Shown here one piece after another: positions 9,187 to 16,880 of a stretch of 64,000 bases of DNA. The first letter of the stretch is position 1. Every line of letters begins with the position of its first letter. The notes below the pieces were generated by a model, which saw only the letters and a program-made list of their open reading frames with translations, was not told where the DNA came from and made no database searches. The position numbers were made by a program, and so were the translations under genes. This DNA is from an uncultured Bacteroides sp. (GTDB lineage Bacteria > Bacteroidota > Bacteroidia > Cytophagales > Cyclobacteriaceae). The stretch spans positions 248,001-312,000 of the forward strand of contig CABHOV010000073.1 of assembly GCA_902168185.1 (NCBI GenBank), written 5' to 3'.

Positions 9187-9513
9187 AAATACAATTGTAG
9201 AATTGTTCTTGAATTTATATGTCGTGAATGTAAATTGATAATTTTCTTTCCGAATACATCTATATTTCTTCCGGGATGGCTAAATCATTTCCGACGGTAG
9301 GAATACTTATTTCTTCTACATCAGAGTCCTCGGAGACTGGTGACCTTATATGTTTTCTTAATATTGTCACTTATCATAATCAGAGTCCCCGCGGCGGTGA
9401 CTCTGATTGGGTGGAATATGTTGTATTACAAACTAGATTTACTCAATCGTCAACTTACTATATGACAACCTTCCCGAACAGCGCTTGTATGTTTGTTATA
9501 TAAATAGCGCTAC
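9187..9513. other. Intergenic region with hairpin and short direct repeat; no convincing gene
   Basis: The 327-nt gap lies between divergent small genes. A 75-codon frame at 9276-9503 has no recognisable family, no clear ribosome site and an odd composition, so it is not called. The visible structure is a perfect 10-bp hairpin at 9378-9408 and a 10-nt direct repeat ATCAGAGTCC at about 9318 and 9380. Confidence 0.5.
9378..9408. repeat. Perfect 10-bp inverted repeat with GC-rich loop
   Basis: AATCAGAGTC (9378-9387) pairs exactly with GACTCTGATT (9399-9408) around an 11-nt GC-rich loop. No T-run follows, so it is not a typical terminator. The 10-mer ATCAGAGTCC also occurs about 60 nt upstream, which hints at a binding site or a small structured RNA. 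Confidence 0.6.
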
Positions 9514-9813
9514 ATGCAAACCGAACAACTAATCATCTCCTTAATCAAAGATGATCTCATCAATAACAAACTTGTAAACGGCCTTAATCAATTAGGTTTA
9601 TGTGCAAGTGATTATCATTTACACTTGAGTGAAACAATCTTCAGTCTGATGGGTATAGATAGCTCTGCCGATGATGATAAGCTGCTGGATTACTATATCC
9701 AATTAAGCTCTGCAATCCAAAGTGTTAATCTTTCTGATATTACAGGCCGGGATGCTATAGTAGAGAAATTAGCACGTGCTATTTATAGTGAACTACTTCA
9801 ATGGAAAGTATAG
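9514..9813 (+). CDS. Small hypothetical acidic helical protein
   Basis: A 99-aa cytoplasmic protein without a signal peptide or membrane segment. It is rich in L, I, S and D and looks all-helical (EQLIISLIKDDLINNKLVNGL at the start, REAIVEKL-like helix at the end, ending LLQWKV). No family recognised. It is a single gene flanked by a hairpin at 9855-9906, which it shares with the converging rRNA methylase. Confidence 0.6.
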   Translation: MQTEQLIISLIKDDLINNKLVNGLNQLGLCASDYHLHLSETIFSLMGIDSSADDDKLLDYYIQLSSAIQSVNLSDITGRDAIVEKLARAIYSELLQWKV

Positions 9814-9854
9814 CTCATTATAAAGTATACAAAGGAGGGATGAAGTTTTTAAAA

Positions 9855-9906
9855 TACAAGCTAGCAGCCAAAAGAACACTCGGTTCCTCGTAGCTACTAG
9901 CTTGTA
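9855..9906. terminator. Long hairpin between converging genes
   Basis: TACAAGCTAG (9855-9864) pairs perfectly with CTAGCTTGTA (9897-9906). The loop contains CTCGTAGCTACT, a sequence shared with the hairpin at 20902-20949. There is no T-run immediately 3', but the position between converging genes suggests termination on both strands. Confidence 0.55.
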
Positions 9907-9914
9907 ACTTGAGA

Positions 9915-11105
9915 TTATTTTCTCTTTAGCAATGCCATATAAAATCCATCAAACCCATCGCTTGGCCACACGTGGTTGTCTTCGAGTAATTCGTATTTGT
10001 CAGGATTTTTTTCGAGGAATGTTTTTACTTGGTGTTGGTTTTCGGAAGGAAGTATACTACAAGTAGAATATACTATAAGTCCGCCGGGTTTTACCATCTC
10101 GCAATAATCTTGAAGTATATGTTGTTGTAATTCTTTTACGTTCGTGATAAACTCTTCAGAGAGTTTCCACTTGGCGTCCGGGTTACGTTTCAGTACACCA
10201 AGTCCAGAGCAGGGAACATCGAGTAACAGGCGATCTGCAGAGTTCGCTAATCGCTTTACTACTTTAGAGGAGTCTATCACACGAGTTTCGAGGTTTGTAA
10301 CGCCACCCCTACGGGCACGTTTCTGCAATTCATCGAGCTTCCACTTTTCAGTATCCATACCGATGATGCGTCCTTTGTTTTTCATAAGCGCTGCTATATG
10401 TAGCGTCTTTCCACCAGCACCTGCGCAGGCATCGATAACACGTTGCCCTGGTTCTACTTTTAAAAACGGAGCGATCATCTGCGAAGCAGCATCCTGTACT
10501 TCAAACAGTCCTCCTTTAAAAGATGGAGCAGTAAAAACATTCTGACGTTCCTTTAATAGAAGTGCATCCGGGAAACCGTCAATAGAATATGTTTCTATAT
10601 CTTCTTCTTCCAGTCGCTCGCGCAGCTCTTTCTTGGAAGTCTTTAGTGTGTTAACGCGCAGTACAACCTGTGCTTCTTCATTAAGGGCGCTGAGCTCTTT
10701 ATCCCACAGCTTGCCTATTTCTTTTTCACCGAGTGCATCCAGCCAGTCAGGTATAGATTCGCGGATCTTCCGCACCTTGTCGGCATTTCGTTTACGCTTG
10801 GCAATTTCATTGGGATATACACCATTAAATTCTTCCCATGCCGGTAGCGGTATATCTTGCAATACCAGAATAGCCCCAAGCAGTTTCCAATATTCATGTT
10901 CACCAGCCTGCGATATTTCGCGCAGCATCCTATACCAGCGTACGATGTCGTATGTAGTTTCGGCAATAAAACGTCTGTCGCGCGCACCCCACTTGGAATT
11001 TTGCTTCAATACTTTTTCAATGACTTTGTCGGCATAACGTTGCTCTCCAAAAATCTGGTCGAGAGCCTGTACTACTGCGTTGGTTGTGTTATTATATAGC
11101 TTCAT
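9915..11105 (-). CDS. RsmB/NOP-family SAM-dependent RNA (cytosine-5) methyltransferase
   Basis: The 396-aa protein has an N-terminal NusB-like/PUA-type helical part (residues 1-140) and a class I methyltransferase core: SAM-binding DACAGAGGKTLHIA, then LLLDVPCSGLGVLKRNPD and VYSTCSILPSENQHQV, with the two Cys residues used for covalent catalysis and release. Family members methylate C5 of cytosine in rRNA (RsmB makes m5C967 in 16S rRNA). The assignment to the RsmB/NOP family is firm; the exact target base is not. It is a single gene on the minus strand. Confidence 0.93.
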   Translation of the reverse strand: MKLYNNTTNAVVQALDQIFGEQRYADKVIEKVLKQNSKWGARDRRFIAETTYDIVRWYRMLREISQAGEHEYWKLLGAILVLQDIPLPAWEEFNGVYPNEIAKRKRNADKVRKIRESIPDWLDALGEKEIGKLWDKELSALNEEAQVVLRVNTLKTSKKELRERLEEEDIETYSIDGFPDALLLKERQNVFTAPSFKGGLFEVQDAASQMIAPFLKVEPGQRVIDACAGAGGKTLHIAALMKNKGRIIGMDTEKWKLDELQKRARRGGVTNLETRVIDSSKVVKRLANSADRLLLDVPCSGLGVLKRNPDAKWKLSEEFITNVKELQQHILQDYCEMVKPGGLIVYSTCSILPSENQHQVKTFLEKNPDKYELLEDNHVWPSDGFDGFYMALLKRK

Positions 11106-11110
11106 GTTAA

Positions 11111-11128
11111 AAATAGCCGCGAGTTTTT
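11111..11128. repeat. 18-bp dispersed repeat, copy 1
   Basis: AAATAGCCGCGAGTTTTT is identical to 13206-13223. Here it lies just upstream of the methyltransferase start and is followed by the related phrase TTGCGAGCTGCGAGTTTTT. Confidence 0.7.
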
Positions 11129-11367
11129 GGTTGCGAGCTGCGAGTTTTTTTGTAGCGTGTATGTTCCAATGTGCAAAGGTGCATTAAAAAGCTTGGAGGA
11201 GAAAATGTTGGAATGCTATAAGACTGTTGGACTTCCTGTTGCTTAGAGGAAACCCATTTCTTTAAGGTGAATGCGTAGTTTGTTCTGCAAAGGGAAGATT
11301 GTCCGTATTCCTGATTTGTGACTTTTAACCCGAAATAAATATATAATGATTTGAAAAGGTACACCAA

Positions 11368-11399
11368 TTTGTGGTAAAAGGGCCGGTCGTATACTTTTA
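11368..11399 (+). promoter_or_regulatory. Putative Bacteroidetes-type promoter
   Basis: TTTG at 11368-11371, a 20-nt spacer and TACTTTTA at 11392-11399 match the phylum consensus TTTG-N19/21-TAnnTTTG except for the final base. It lies 28 nt upstream of the lipoprotein start. Confidence 0.55.
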
Positions 11400-11426
11400 C
11401 GGTTCTATTTTTAACCCTAAAAAATT

Positions 11427-11888
11427 ATGCAAAAATTATTATCTCTTTCCGCTGTCGTTGTTTGTTTGGTAATGTTGTCGTCTTGCAGTGATGATGATGA
11501 CGCAAGCAGAGCCGATTTATTGACGGCCAAAAGCTGGAGCATTACAAAGTATGAGGTTGAGTTTTCAGGCCAATCAATAGATATCACAGAAGACTATATG
11601 GACTGCGAAGGTGATAATGTCATGACATTTTCCAAGGATGGTAAGTATAATGAGACGCCAGGAGCAAATACTTGTGGATATGAAGAGGCTGTAACCGGCA
11701 CATGGAGCTTGACGAATGGAGACAAAACCATTTCGACTACTATTGATGGAGATACCGATCAAGTTGAAATTCACACGCTTACATCAACAACGCTTAAAGT
11801 AAACGGCGGGACAATAGACTTTGATACGAATGGCGATGGTGTAGATGATGCTGAAGTACAGCTGTATATTGTTTTAACAGGCAAATAG
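11427..11888 (+). CDS. Lipocalin-like lipoprotein (paralogue 1)
   Basis: The 153-aa product has a signal peptide with lipobox MLSSC (Cys20), followed by an Asp-rich tether (SDDDDAS). The mature domain has the 'LLTAKSWSITKYEV ... FSKDGKY ... TGTWSLTNGDKTI' pattern of lipocalin-like domains that are common in Bacteroidota lipoproteins. Two Cys in the domain (DCEGD, TCGYE) might form a disulfide. A sister gene with the same layout follows at 12007, so this is a local duplication. Ligand unknown. It has its own promoter and terminator. Confidence 0.8.
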   Translation: MQKLLSLSAVVVCLVMLSSCSDDDDASRADLLTAKSWSITKYEVEFSGQSIDITEDYMDCEGDNVMTFSKDGKYNETPGANTCGYEEAVTGTWSLTNGDKTISTTIDGDTDQVEIHTLTSTTLKVNGGTIDFDTNGDGVDDAEVQLYIVLTGK

Positions 11889-11910
11889 TATATCTGAAGT
11901 ATATGTATTA

Positions 11911-11946
11911 AAAGCTGCTCTCACAGAGAGCAGCTTTTTGTTTTTT
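11911..11946 (+). terminator. Rho-independent terminator
   Basis: A perfect 11-bp stem, AAAGCTGCTCT (11911-11921) with AGAGCAGCTTT (11927-11937), has a 5-nt loop and a long T-rich tail to 11946. Confidence 0.93.
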
Positions 11947-11977
11947 AGATTCTTAACAAAGAGATTGTACGGGTAGC

Positions 11978-11985
11978 TATCTTTA
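11978..11985 (+). promoter_or_regulatory. Putative -7 promoter element
   Basis: TATCTTTA, similar to TAnnTTTG, lies 21 nt upstream of the second lipocalin-like gene. No convincing TTTG is seen at the right distance, so support is modest. Confidence 0.35.
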
Positions 11986-12006
11986 TAGCCCATTTTAAAA
12001 CTAAGT

Positions 12007-12450
12007 ATGAATAGAACATTGTCTCATTATTTCTCATTGGCTGTAATGGTTGTGATGTTGTCTTGTAGTGATGATGACGATGATGCCAGCAGAACTGATC
12101 TTTTAACTGCTCGCGCCTGGATTGCAACAAAGTATGAAATTGGTGGTACGGTTGCCGATATTGTAGAATGCTCGGCTGATGATATTTTAGATTTTTCAAA
12201 GGATGGTAAGTTTACGATCACAGTAGGCGCTCTTGCATGTGACGATGATGAGAAAGATCTGCAGGGTACATGGTCTTTGAAAGACAACGATCAGGTACTC
12301 TCGATGACGATAGATGGAGTTACAAATGAAGGAACGATCGTAACTCTTACTTCAACGACTCTGAAATTGAAATCAACAAGCATCCTGACAGAGGACGGAG
12401 AGGTAATAGGAGTGTTCGATGATTTGCATGTGATATACACTGCAAAGTAA
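12007..12450 (+). CDS. Lipocalin-like lipoprotein (paralogue 2)
   Basis: This 147-aa sister of the 11427 product shares the Cys-Ser-Asp-rich start (VMLSCSDDDDDAS), RTDLLTARAWIATKYEI, DFSKDGKFTITVG, GTWSLKDNDQVLSMTIDG and TLTSTTLKLK. The two Cys of the domain are kept (VECSAD, LACDDD). The two copies have diverged a good deal and each has its own upstream region, so the duplication is not recent. Likely outer-membrane lipoprotein; ligand unknown. Confidence 0.8.
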   Translation: MNRTLSHYFSLAVMVVMLSCSDDDDDASRTDLLTARAWIATKYEIGGTVADIVECSADDILDFSKDGKFTITVGALACDDDEKDLQGTWSLKDNDQVLSMTIDGVTNEGTIVTLTSTTLKLKSTSILTEDGEVIGVFDDLHVIYTAK

Positions 12451-12514
12451 CTTGTTGATTTCCCTGAAGTCAAAGGCAGCAACTAACAGCGCCTCTCCTC
12501 GGCTCTCAATTTTC

Positions 12515-12522
12515 TATCTTTC
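12515..12522 (+). promoter_or_regulatory. Putative -7 element of ispD
   Basis: TATCTTTC lies 17 nt upstream of the likely TTG start of ispD. A matching TTTG element is not clear. Confidence 0.35.
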
Positions 12523-12539
12523 GCAAAAAAAGAATTGTC

Positions 12540-13211
12540 TTGAACGCTACAGAATACGCTATCATCGTTGCCGGAGGAAAAGGCACACGCATAAAGAGTA
12601 AACTTCCAAAACAGTTTCTGGAGTTGAAGGGCTTACCTATACTCATGCATACCCTGCAGGCATTTTACAGATACTCTTCTTCTATAAAAATTATACTGGT
12701 ATTACCGGAAGACGACTTCGAAACATGGGAGGCGCTTTGTAAAAAACATAACTTCTCACAGCCGCTGATACTTCAAAAAGGTGGCGACTCTCGTTTTCAA
12801 TCTGTGAAAAATGGTCTTGATAAAATCGATGGCGATGGATTGGTAGCGATACACGATGGCGTGCGTCCTTTGGTAAGTGAAGATATCATTGGTGCATCCT
12901 TCCGGCTTGCCGCAGTGCATCAATGTGCTGTTGCCTCGGTTCGCCTCAAAGATTCCATCCGCATGACGGATCAGGATAATACCAAAGCTGTAGACCGCTC
13001 CAAGTTTAGGCTCATTCAAACACCACAAACATTCCAGGTTGATCTGATCAAGAAGGCATACCGGGTAAAAGAAGATGCAAGCTTTACAGACGATGCCAGC
13101 GTAGCGGAATATTCCGGGCACATCATTTCACTTTTTGAAGGAAGCTACGAAAATATCAAGATCACCACTCCGGAAGATTTGATTGTAGCAGAGGCACTCA
13201 TGCGAAAATAG
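12540..13211 (+). CDS. ispD: 2-C-methyl-D-erythritol 4-phosphate cytidylyltransferase
   Basis: IspD couples MEP with CTP to give CDP-ME, the third step of the non-mevalonate isoprenoid pathway. The 223-aa product has the CTP-binding loop AIIVAGGKGTRIKSKLPKQF at residues 7-26, VAIHDGVRPLV with the Mg-binding Asp, and a C-terminal KITTPEDLIVAE motif. The length fits the family (about 220-235 aa). The only start that keeps the N-terminal strand is a TTG at 12540; an ATG is not available nearby. The stop codon lies inside an 18-bp dispersed repeat. Confidence 0.95.
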   Translation: MNATEYAIIVAGGKGTRIKSKLPKQFLELKGLPILMHTLQAFYRYSSSIKIILVLPEDDFETWEALCKKHNFSQPLILQKGGDSRFQSVKNGLDKIDGDGLVAIHDGVRPLVSEDIIGASFRLAAVHQCAVASVRLKDSIRMTDQDNTKAVDRSKFRLIQTPQTFQVDLIKKAYRVKEDASFTDDASVAEYSGHIISLFEGSYENIKITTPEDLIVAEALMRK

Positions 13212-13223
13212 CCGCGAGTTTTT
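13206..13223. repeat. 18-bp dispersed repeat, copy 2, covering the ispD stop
   Basis: AAATAGCCGCGAGTTTTT is identical to 11111-11128 and contains the ispD stop codon (13209-13211). Confidence 0.7.
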
Positions 13224-13280
13224 AGTCCTAACTAAATTATGCGTTTGCTTTACAGCATTGCTTTTAGACTTATAGCATAG

Positions 13281-13317
13281 TTGAAAAATAAAAAGAGGTA
13301 GCTGTTAACTACCTCTT
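13281..13317 (-). terminator. Rho-independent terminator of the OmpA-like gene
   Basis: On the minus strand AAGAGGTAG (pairing 13309-13317 with 13293-13301) forms a 9-bp stem with a 7-nt loop, followed by a T-rich run read from 13292 down to 13281. It ends the gene at 13342-14019. Confidence 0.85.
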
Positions 13318-13341
13318 CCATTGTAACCGCTATACCTGCGA

Positions 13342-14019
13342 CTATATCTCGCCTTTCTCAGCTTTCTTTTTCAGTTTTTCATTCGCAAAGATCGCCACTT
13401 CTACACGTCTGTTTTCTTTACGGCCTGCCGCTGTACCGTTATCAGCTATTGGTTGATCCGGGCCATAGCCTACCGTTGTAATGCGGGCATTCGTTACCCC
13501 CAATGTCTTCAGGTAAGTGGATACGGATGCTGCGCGTTTTTCAGACAACGTTAAGTTATACTCCGGCTTGCCGGTTGAATCAGTATGTCCTTCAATCAGG
13601 ATATTGGTGTCGTCATACTTATTCAATACACGAGCCAGGTCTTGCAAGTTTGTTTTCGATGTAGCCGTCACTTCAGATGAATTCGTAGCAAACTGAATTC
13701 CCTGGTGGAAAGTTATTTTTATCCCTTCCCCTACACGTTCAACTTCAGCGCCTTCAAGATCTTTCTTCAATTCAGCAGCTTGCTTATCCATATACCTTCC
13801 AATCAGGTAGCCTGCAGTTCCACCAACGGCAGCACCTACAATGGCACCTACGGCAGTGTTACCGGCAGCCTTGCCAATAAGCGCACCTGCAGCGGCACCA
13901 CCGGCAGTACCGATAATAGCTCCTTTGGTGGCTTTGTTCATACTCTTGCAAGAGCCTAACAGAATACAGATTGTGAGCAGAAAGGATATTAAATGCTTGC
14001 CCTTTAAAAAATTTACCAT
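13342..14019 (-). CDS. OmpA-family lipoprotein with glycine-zipper segment
   Basis: The 225-aa protein carries a signal peptide with lipobox LLGSC, a glycine zipper at residues about 32-72 (GAIIGTAGGAAAGALIGKAA and onwards), and a C-terminal OmpA domain (about 105-215) with the peptidoglycan-binding motif LIEGHTDSTG and NRRVEVAIF. The layout is that of YiaD-type lipoproteins, which tie the outer membrane to peptidoglycan. The Asp and Arg residues that bind diaminopimelate appear present. Single gene with its own terminator. Confidence 0.92.
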   Translation of the reverse strand: MVNFLKGKHLISFLLTICILLGSCKSMNKATKGAIIGTAGGAAAGALIGKAAGNTAVGAIVGAAVGGTAGYLIGRYMDKQAAELKKDLEGAEVERVGEGIKITFHQGIQFATNSSEVTATSKTNLQDLARVLNKYDDTNILIEGHTDSTGKPEYNLTLSEKRAASVSTYLKTLGVTNARITTVGYGPDQPIADNGTAAGRKENRRVEVAIFANEKLKKKAEKGEI

Positions 14020-14189
14020 ACTTCTTTTAACAGTTTAGAATAGATTAGTTTATGTAGAGAATAAGGGTCTTCATTTAAGAGTCGAAAGAAAAGCAGAAAT
14101 GCATTCAGTAAGATGAATGAATCGCTTGATGACAGGAATTGCCCGCGAGGTAATCGCTTGTAACGCTAAATCGATTTATACCGCTACGC

Positions 14190-14224
14190 GAAAAAACATG
14201 AAGCCGACTTTGAAGGTCGGCTTC
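14190..14224 (-). terminator. Rho-independent terminator of the DUF2795 gene
   Basis: GAAGCCGAC (14200-14208) pairs with GTCGGCTTC (14216-14224), with a 7-nt loop. Read on the minus strand, a run of T follows at 14191-14196. Confidence 0.9.
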
Positions 14225-14261
14225 AGATAGAATGTGTGTAGTAATAATGTCGATGTCTTCG

Positions 14262-14483
14262 TTAGTACTCGTCTTCGTTAAAGAAGAAGTCTTCTTTGGT
14301 TGGGTAGTCCGGCCAGATTTCCTCTATACTTTCGTAAGGCTGTCCGTCATCTTCCAGTTCCTGGAGGTTTTCTACTACTTCCAGGGGAGCACCTGAACGG
14401 ATAGAATAATCAATCAACTCATCTTTGGTTGCCGGCCAGGGAGCATCCTCTAAGTAAGAGGCAAGTTCAAGAGTCCAATACAT
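14262..14483 (-). CDS. DUF2795 domain small protein
   Basis: The 73-aa acidic protein begins MYWTLELASYLEDAPWPATKDELIDYSIRSG and carries the DUF2795 pattern: an 'L-x-x-A-PWPATK-x-ELIDYA' helix then 'VVENLQELEDD'. Members are short, widespread and of unknown function. A good AGGAGG sequence (ribosome site, minus strand) lies just upstream of the start. The gene is single and has a strong terminator. Confidence 0.85.
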   Translation of the reverse strand: MYWTLELASYLEDAPWPATKDELIDYSIRSGAPLEVVENLQELEDDGQPYESIEEIWPDYPTKEDFFFNEDEY

Positions 14484-14530
14484 AGTTTACGTCCTCCTTT
14501 TAATTTTTCGCAAAAATAGAATTAATTAGG

Positions 14531-14627
14531 GCATAGTCAATAGTTAGCAGTCGATAGTCTTAAAAACGAAAAAGTAACCGATCTCAAATCAACTTCAGAA
14601 AGAACCATCTACTATGCACTATGGACT
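14531..14627. repeat. Degenerate ATAGTC microrepeat with inverted partner
   Basis: GCATAGTCAATAGTTAGCAG and onwards (14531-14559) is made of imperfect copies of ATAGTC-like phrases. A reverse-complement counterpart (CTACTATGCACTATGGACTA, 14609-14628) lies about 50 nt away, so the segment could fold as an imperfect hairpin. It is in the gap between DUF2795 and ettA. Confidence 0.5.
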
Positions 14628-14743
14628 AAAAAAGCCATATTTGCGGCCATAAAACTCAACGGCTAACTTTCTGAATTATTGAATGAAGCAGAAACTTCAT
14701 CTCATAAAATTTACAGGGGCCAACCATCATCAATACATTACTC

Positions 14744-16426
14744 ATGGCTGACGAAAAAATTATTTTCTCGATGGCGGGCGTAAATAAGATTTACCCGCCA
14801 AGCAAACAGGTTCTTAAAAATATCTATCTCTCTTTTTTCTATGGCGCCAAAATTGGCGTGCTCGGGTTAAACGGCTCGGGTAAATCTTCGTTGCTACGCA
14901 TCATCGCGGGCATCGATAAAGAATTCCAGGGGGAAGTGGTGTCTGATCTGAGTTTCTCGGTAGGCTTGCTGGAGCAGGAGCCTCAACTCGACAAGTCAAA
15001 AACTGTAAAAGAGATCGTTGAAGAAGGTGTTCAGGATGTTGTAACCCTCCTGAAAGAATTCGAGGCGATCAATGAAAAATTTGCTGATCCGGCAGTCATG
15101 GAAGATCCCGATGCCATGGATAAGCTCATCACCAAGCAGGGACAAATCCAGGAAAAGCTGGATGCTGTTAATGCCTGGGAACTCGACAGTAAACTTGATC
15201 GCGCCATGGACGCTTTGCGTTGTCCTCCGCCCGATGCATCCATCGAACATCTTTCGGGTGGTGAGAAAAGACGTGTAGCCCTCTGCCGACTTCTGCTGCA
15301 AGAACCCGATGTACTCTTGCTGGATGAACCTACCAACCACTTAGATGCTGAATCGGTATACTGGCTTGAACAACACTTGAAACAATATAAAGGAACTGTG
15401 ATCGCGGTAACCCACGATCGTTACTTCCTCGATAATGTAGCGGGATGGATTCTTGAACTTGATCGCGGTGAAGGTATACCCTGGAAGGGAAATTATTCTT
15501 CATGGCTTGAGCAAAAACAAAAACGCTTAGCACAAGAAGAGAAGAGTGAATCGAAGAGACAGAAAGCACTGGAGCGTGAGTTGGAATGGGTGCGCATGAA
15601 TCCGAAAGGAAGACAAGCAAAAGGTAAAGCACGTTTAAGTGCATACGAGAAATTATTAAGTCAGGAGACCAAAGAACGTGAAGAAAAACTTGAGCTCTTT
15701 ATACCACCAGGGCCGCGTTTAGGAAATAAAGTAATTGAAGCGACTGGTGTAGCAAAAGGCTATGGCGATAAGTTGCTCTATGAAAATCTGACGTTCTCTC
15801 TTCCTCCTGCAGGTATAGTCGGGATCATTGGACCGAACGGTGCTGGTAAGACTACCTTGTTTAAAATGATCATCGGTAAAGAAAAACCCGATGCCGGTAA
15901 CTTTGAAGTAGGGGAGACGGTAAAGATCGCTTACGTAGATCAGGAACACGATGACCTCACACCAGAAGATACTGTATGGCAAGCTATAACAGGTGGTAAT
16001 GAGTTGATCGAACTGGGAGGTAAAACTCAGAATTCGCGCGCGTATGTTGGCAAGTTCAACTTCAACGGTACGGATCAGCAGAAAAAAATCAAAGAACTTT
16101 CCGGTGGTATGCGTAATCGCGTACACTTAGCCATTGCGTTGAAACAAGGTGGTAACTTGTTGTTACTCGATGAGCCTACCAACGATCTGGATGTAAATAC
16201 ACTGCGCGCTCTCGAAGAGGCGTTGGACAACTTTGCTGGTTGCGCTGTAATTATATCTCACGACCGTTGGTTCCTTGATCGTGTATGTACACATATACTT
16301 GCTTTTGAAGGCGACTCTCAGATCACCTGGTTCGAAGGAAGCTTCAGTGAATATGAAGAGAATAAGCGCAAGCGCTTAGGTGATGATCAGCCGCACCGGA
16401 TCAAGTATAAAAAATTAGTAAAATAA
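14744..16426 (+). CDS. ettA: Energy-dependent translational throttle ABC-F protein
   Basis: EttA binds the ribosomal E site and gates the first peptide bond according to ATP/ADP level. The 560-aa protein has two ABC domains: Walker A GLNGSGKSS (about residue 46) with LSGGEKRRVALCR and LLLDEPTNHLD, then GPNGAGKTT (about 365) with LSGGMRNRVHLAIAL and LLLDEPTNDLD. The linker (about 240-315) and the internal arm region (95-160) fit EttA, as does the length (E. coli 555 aa). It stands alone, with a DUF486 gene closely downstream. Confidence 0.95.
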   Translation: MADEKIIFSMAGVNKIYPPSKQVLKNIYLSFFYGAKIGVLGLNGSGKSSLLRIIAGIDKEFQGEVVSDLSFSVGLLEQEPQLDKSKTVKEIVEEGVQDVVTLLKEFEAINEKFADPAVMEDPDAMDKLITKQGQIQEKLDAVNAWELDSKLDRAMDALRCPPPDASIEHLSGGEKRRVALCRLLLQEPDVLLLDEPTNHLDAESVYWLEQHLKQYKGTVIAVTHDRYFLDNVAGWILELDRGEGIPWKGNYSSWLEQKQKRLAQEEKSESKRQKALERELEWVRMNPKGRQAKGKARLSAYEKLLSQETKEREEKLELFIPPGPRLGNKVIEATGVAKGYGDKLLYENLTFSLPPAGIVGIIGPNGAGKTTLFKMIIGKEKPDAGNFEVGETVKIAYVDQEHDDLTPEDTVWQAITGGNELIELGGKTQNSRAYVGKFNFNGTDQQKKIKELSGGMRNRVHLAIALKQGGNLLLLDEPTNDLDVNTLRALEEALDNFAGCAVIISHDRWFLDRVCTHILAFEGDSQITWFEGSFSEYEENKRKRLGDDQPHRIKYKKLVK

Positions 16427-16507
16427 TTGAAGTATATATGCAGGATGCTGATTGCAGAATGGAATCTTTCAGAAAGCAATCAGCATCGCTGCAATGATGT
16501 ATATACC

Positions 16508-16876
16508 ATGAGAGTATTCTATACCATTCTTCTGCTTACACTCTCCAACACCTTTATGACCATCGCATGGTATGGTCATTTGAAATTCAAGGATATGAAG
16601 TGGAGCCAAAGCTTACCACTCCTTGTCATCGTCCTGATTAGTTGGGGTATAGCGTTGTTCGAATATCTTCTTCAAGTACCCGCCAATCGTTTAGGGTATA
16701 AAGAATATGGAGGTCCGTTTTCGTTGGTGCAGCTAAAGGTCCTCCAGGAGGTAATTACACTGGTGGTGTTTATGATCTTCTCATTCCTTTTCTTTAAGAC
16801 AGAAACTTTCAAGGTGAATCACCTGATCGGTTTTGCGTTTCTGGTGTTAGCAGTATATTTTATTTTTAAAAAATAA
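16508..16876 (+). CDS. DUF486 (DMT-like) small membrane protein
   Basis: The frame could open with TTG at 16427, but the ATG at 16508 gives MRVFYTILLLTLSNTFMTIAWYGHLKF, the normal start of DUF486 proteins, and the usual size (122 aa). Four transmembrane helices are visible. The family is related to small DMT transporters and has no settled function. It lies 81 nt after ettA and 4 nt before an SDR gene, so it may share a transcript with both. Confidence 0.88.
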   Translation: MRVFYTILLLTLSNTFMTIAWYGHLKFKDMKWSQSLPLLVIVLISWGIALFEYLLQVPANRLGYKEYGGPFSLVQLKVLQEVITLVVFMIFSFLFFKTETFKVNHLIGFAFLVLAVYFIFKK

Positions 16877-16880
16877 AGCA

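Larger units (their letters stand above)
11106..11426. other. Intergenic region with degenerate microrepeats and a promoter
   Basis: The 321-nt region starts with a GCGAG-rich segment (11111-11150) that includes an 18-mer also found at 13206-13223. It continues with weakly self-similar sequence containing GTTCCAATG and TTGGAATG, and ends with a likely promoter for the lipoprotein gene at 11427. An 86-codon frame on the minus strand has no support as a gene. Confidence 0.5.

Noticed and set aside
9276-9503. 75-codon plus-strand frame in the 9.2-9.5 kb gap
   Set aside because: No ribosome site, no recognisable family, Ser/Thr-rich chance composition, and it runs through the hairpin at 9378-9408.
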